This document shows positions 5,995-5,996 of a stretch of DNA of 5,996 nt, piece after piece. The stretch is from CAZBWE01 sp964568985 (GTDB taxonomy: Bacteria; Planctomycetota; Phycisphaerae; Sedimentisphaerales; Anaerobacaceae). The first letter of the stretch is position 1, and each line of letters begins with the position of its first letter. The stretch covers positions 1 through 5,996 of the forward strand of contig CAZMSP010000118.1 of assembly GCA_964568985.1 (NCBI GenBank), in the 5' to 3' direction. The position numbers and the translations under genes are program-made. The notes under the pieces were generated by a model. That model was not told the DNA's origin and searched no databases. It saw only the letters and a list, made by a program, of their open reading frames with translations.

Positions 5995-5996
5995 TT

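Noticed and set aside
5813..5995. Minus-strand 60-aa ORF beginning MEAGGFEPPSRD
   Set aside because: It is the antisense of the tmRNA 3' half. Proteins starting with GGFEPPS-like strings are a known spurious product of tRNA/tmRNA T arms.

Overview
The window looks like a contig piece from a planctomycete, most likely of the class Phycisphaerae (inference). The strongest clue is the C-terminal dockerin-like duplication of the large secreted protein (the 'D-G-I-V-N-F-R-D-F-A-L-L...W-L' style), which is typical of that group. The tmRNA without an encoded CCA tail fits but is not diagnostic. A run of exactly 100 N inside a tandem repeat indicates a scaffolded draft or metagenome assembly.

Layout. 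(1) Positions 2-1419, plus strand: the C-terminal end of an Agl23-type (TIGR03663-like) membrane glycosyltransferase. It is translationally coupled by an ATGA overlap to a cytoplasmic ApbE-type FAD:protein FMN transferase. (2) Positions 1438-2160, minus strand, convergent with apbE: a soluble GT2 enzyme of the polyprenyl-phosphate hexose synthase (ALG5/DPM1-like) type with an altered DxD motif. (3) Positions 2161-2458: a noncoding spacer with a candidate GT2 promoter, a probable terminator for the next gene and a REP-like palindrome. (4) Positions 2459-5249, minus strand: one large secreted modular protein. Its parts are a signal peptide, a papain-like C39-family peptidase domain with a visible Cys-His-Asp triad, two nearly identical beta-sandwich/CBM-like modules, a 25-residue Cys-rich repeat array and a dockerin-like domain. 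The N gap splits it artificially into two frames. The gap flanks join in exact repeat phase, so the gene is almost certainly intact: 896 aa visible plus an unknown whole number of 25-aa repeats. (5) Positions 5250-5641: a divergent regulatory region with a near-perfect sigma70 promoter and a leader of about 140 nt for the large gene, a 12-bp inverted repeat, and promoters for ssrA. (6) Positions 5642-5994, plus strand: a complete tmRNA (ssrA) with a deduced tag GNYQLRLAA.

How they fit together. The Agl23-like protein and the GT2 enzyme could belong to one polyprenol-dependent glycosylation pathway, with the GT2 charging the lipid carrier and the GT39-like enzyme using it. This is inference from family and proximity only. 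ApbE attaches FMN to a flavoprotein not seen here. The large gene is an independent transcription unit encoding an exported, possibly dockerin-anchored cysteine peptidase. I see no CRISPR array, insertion sequence or tRNA gene.
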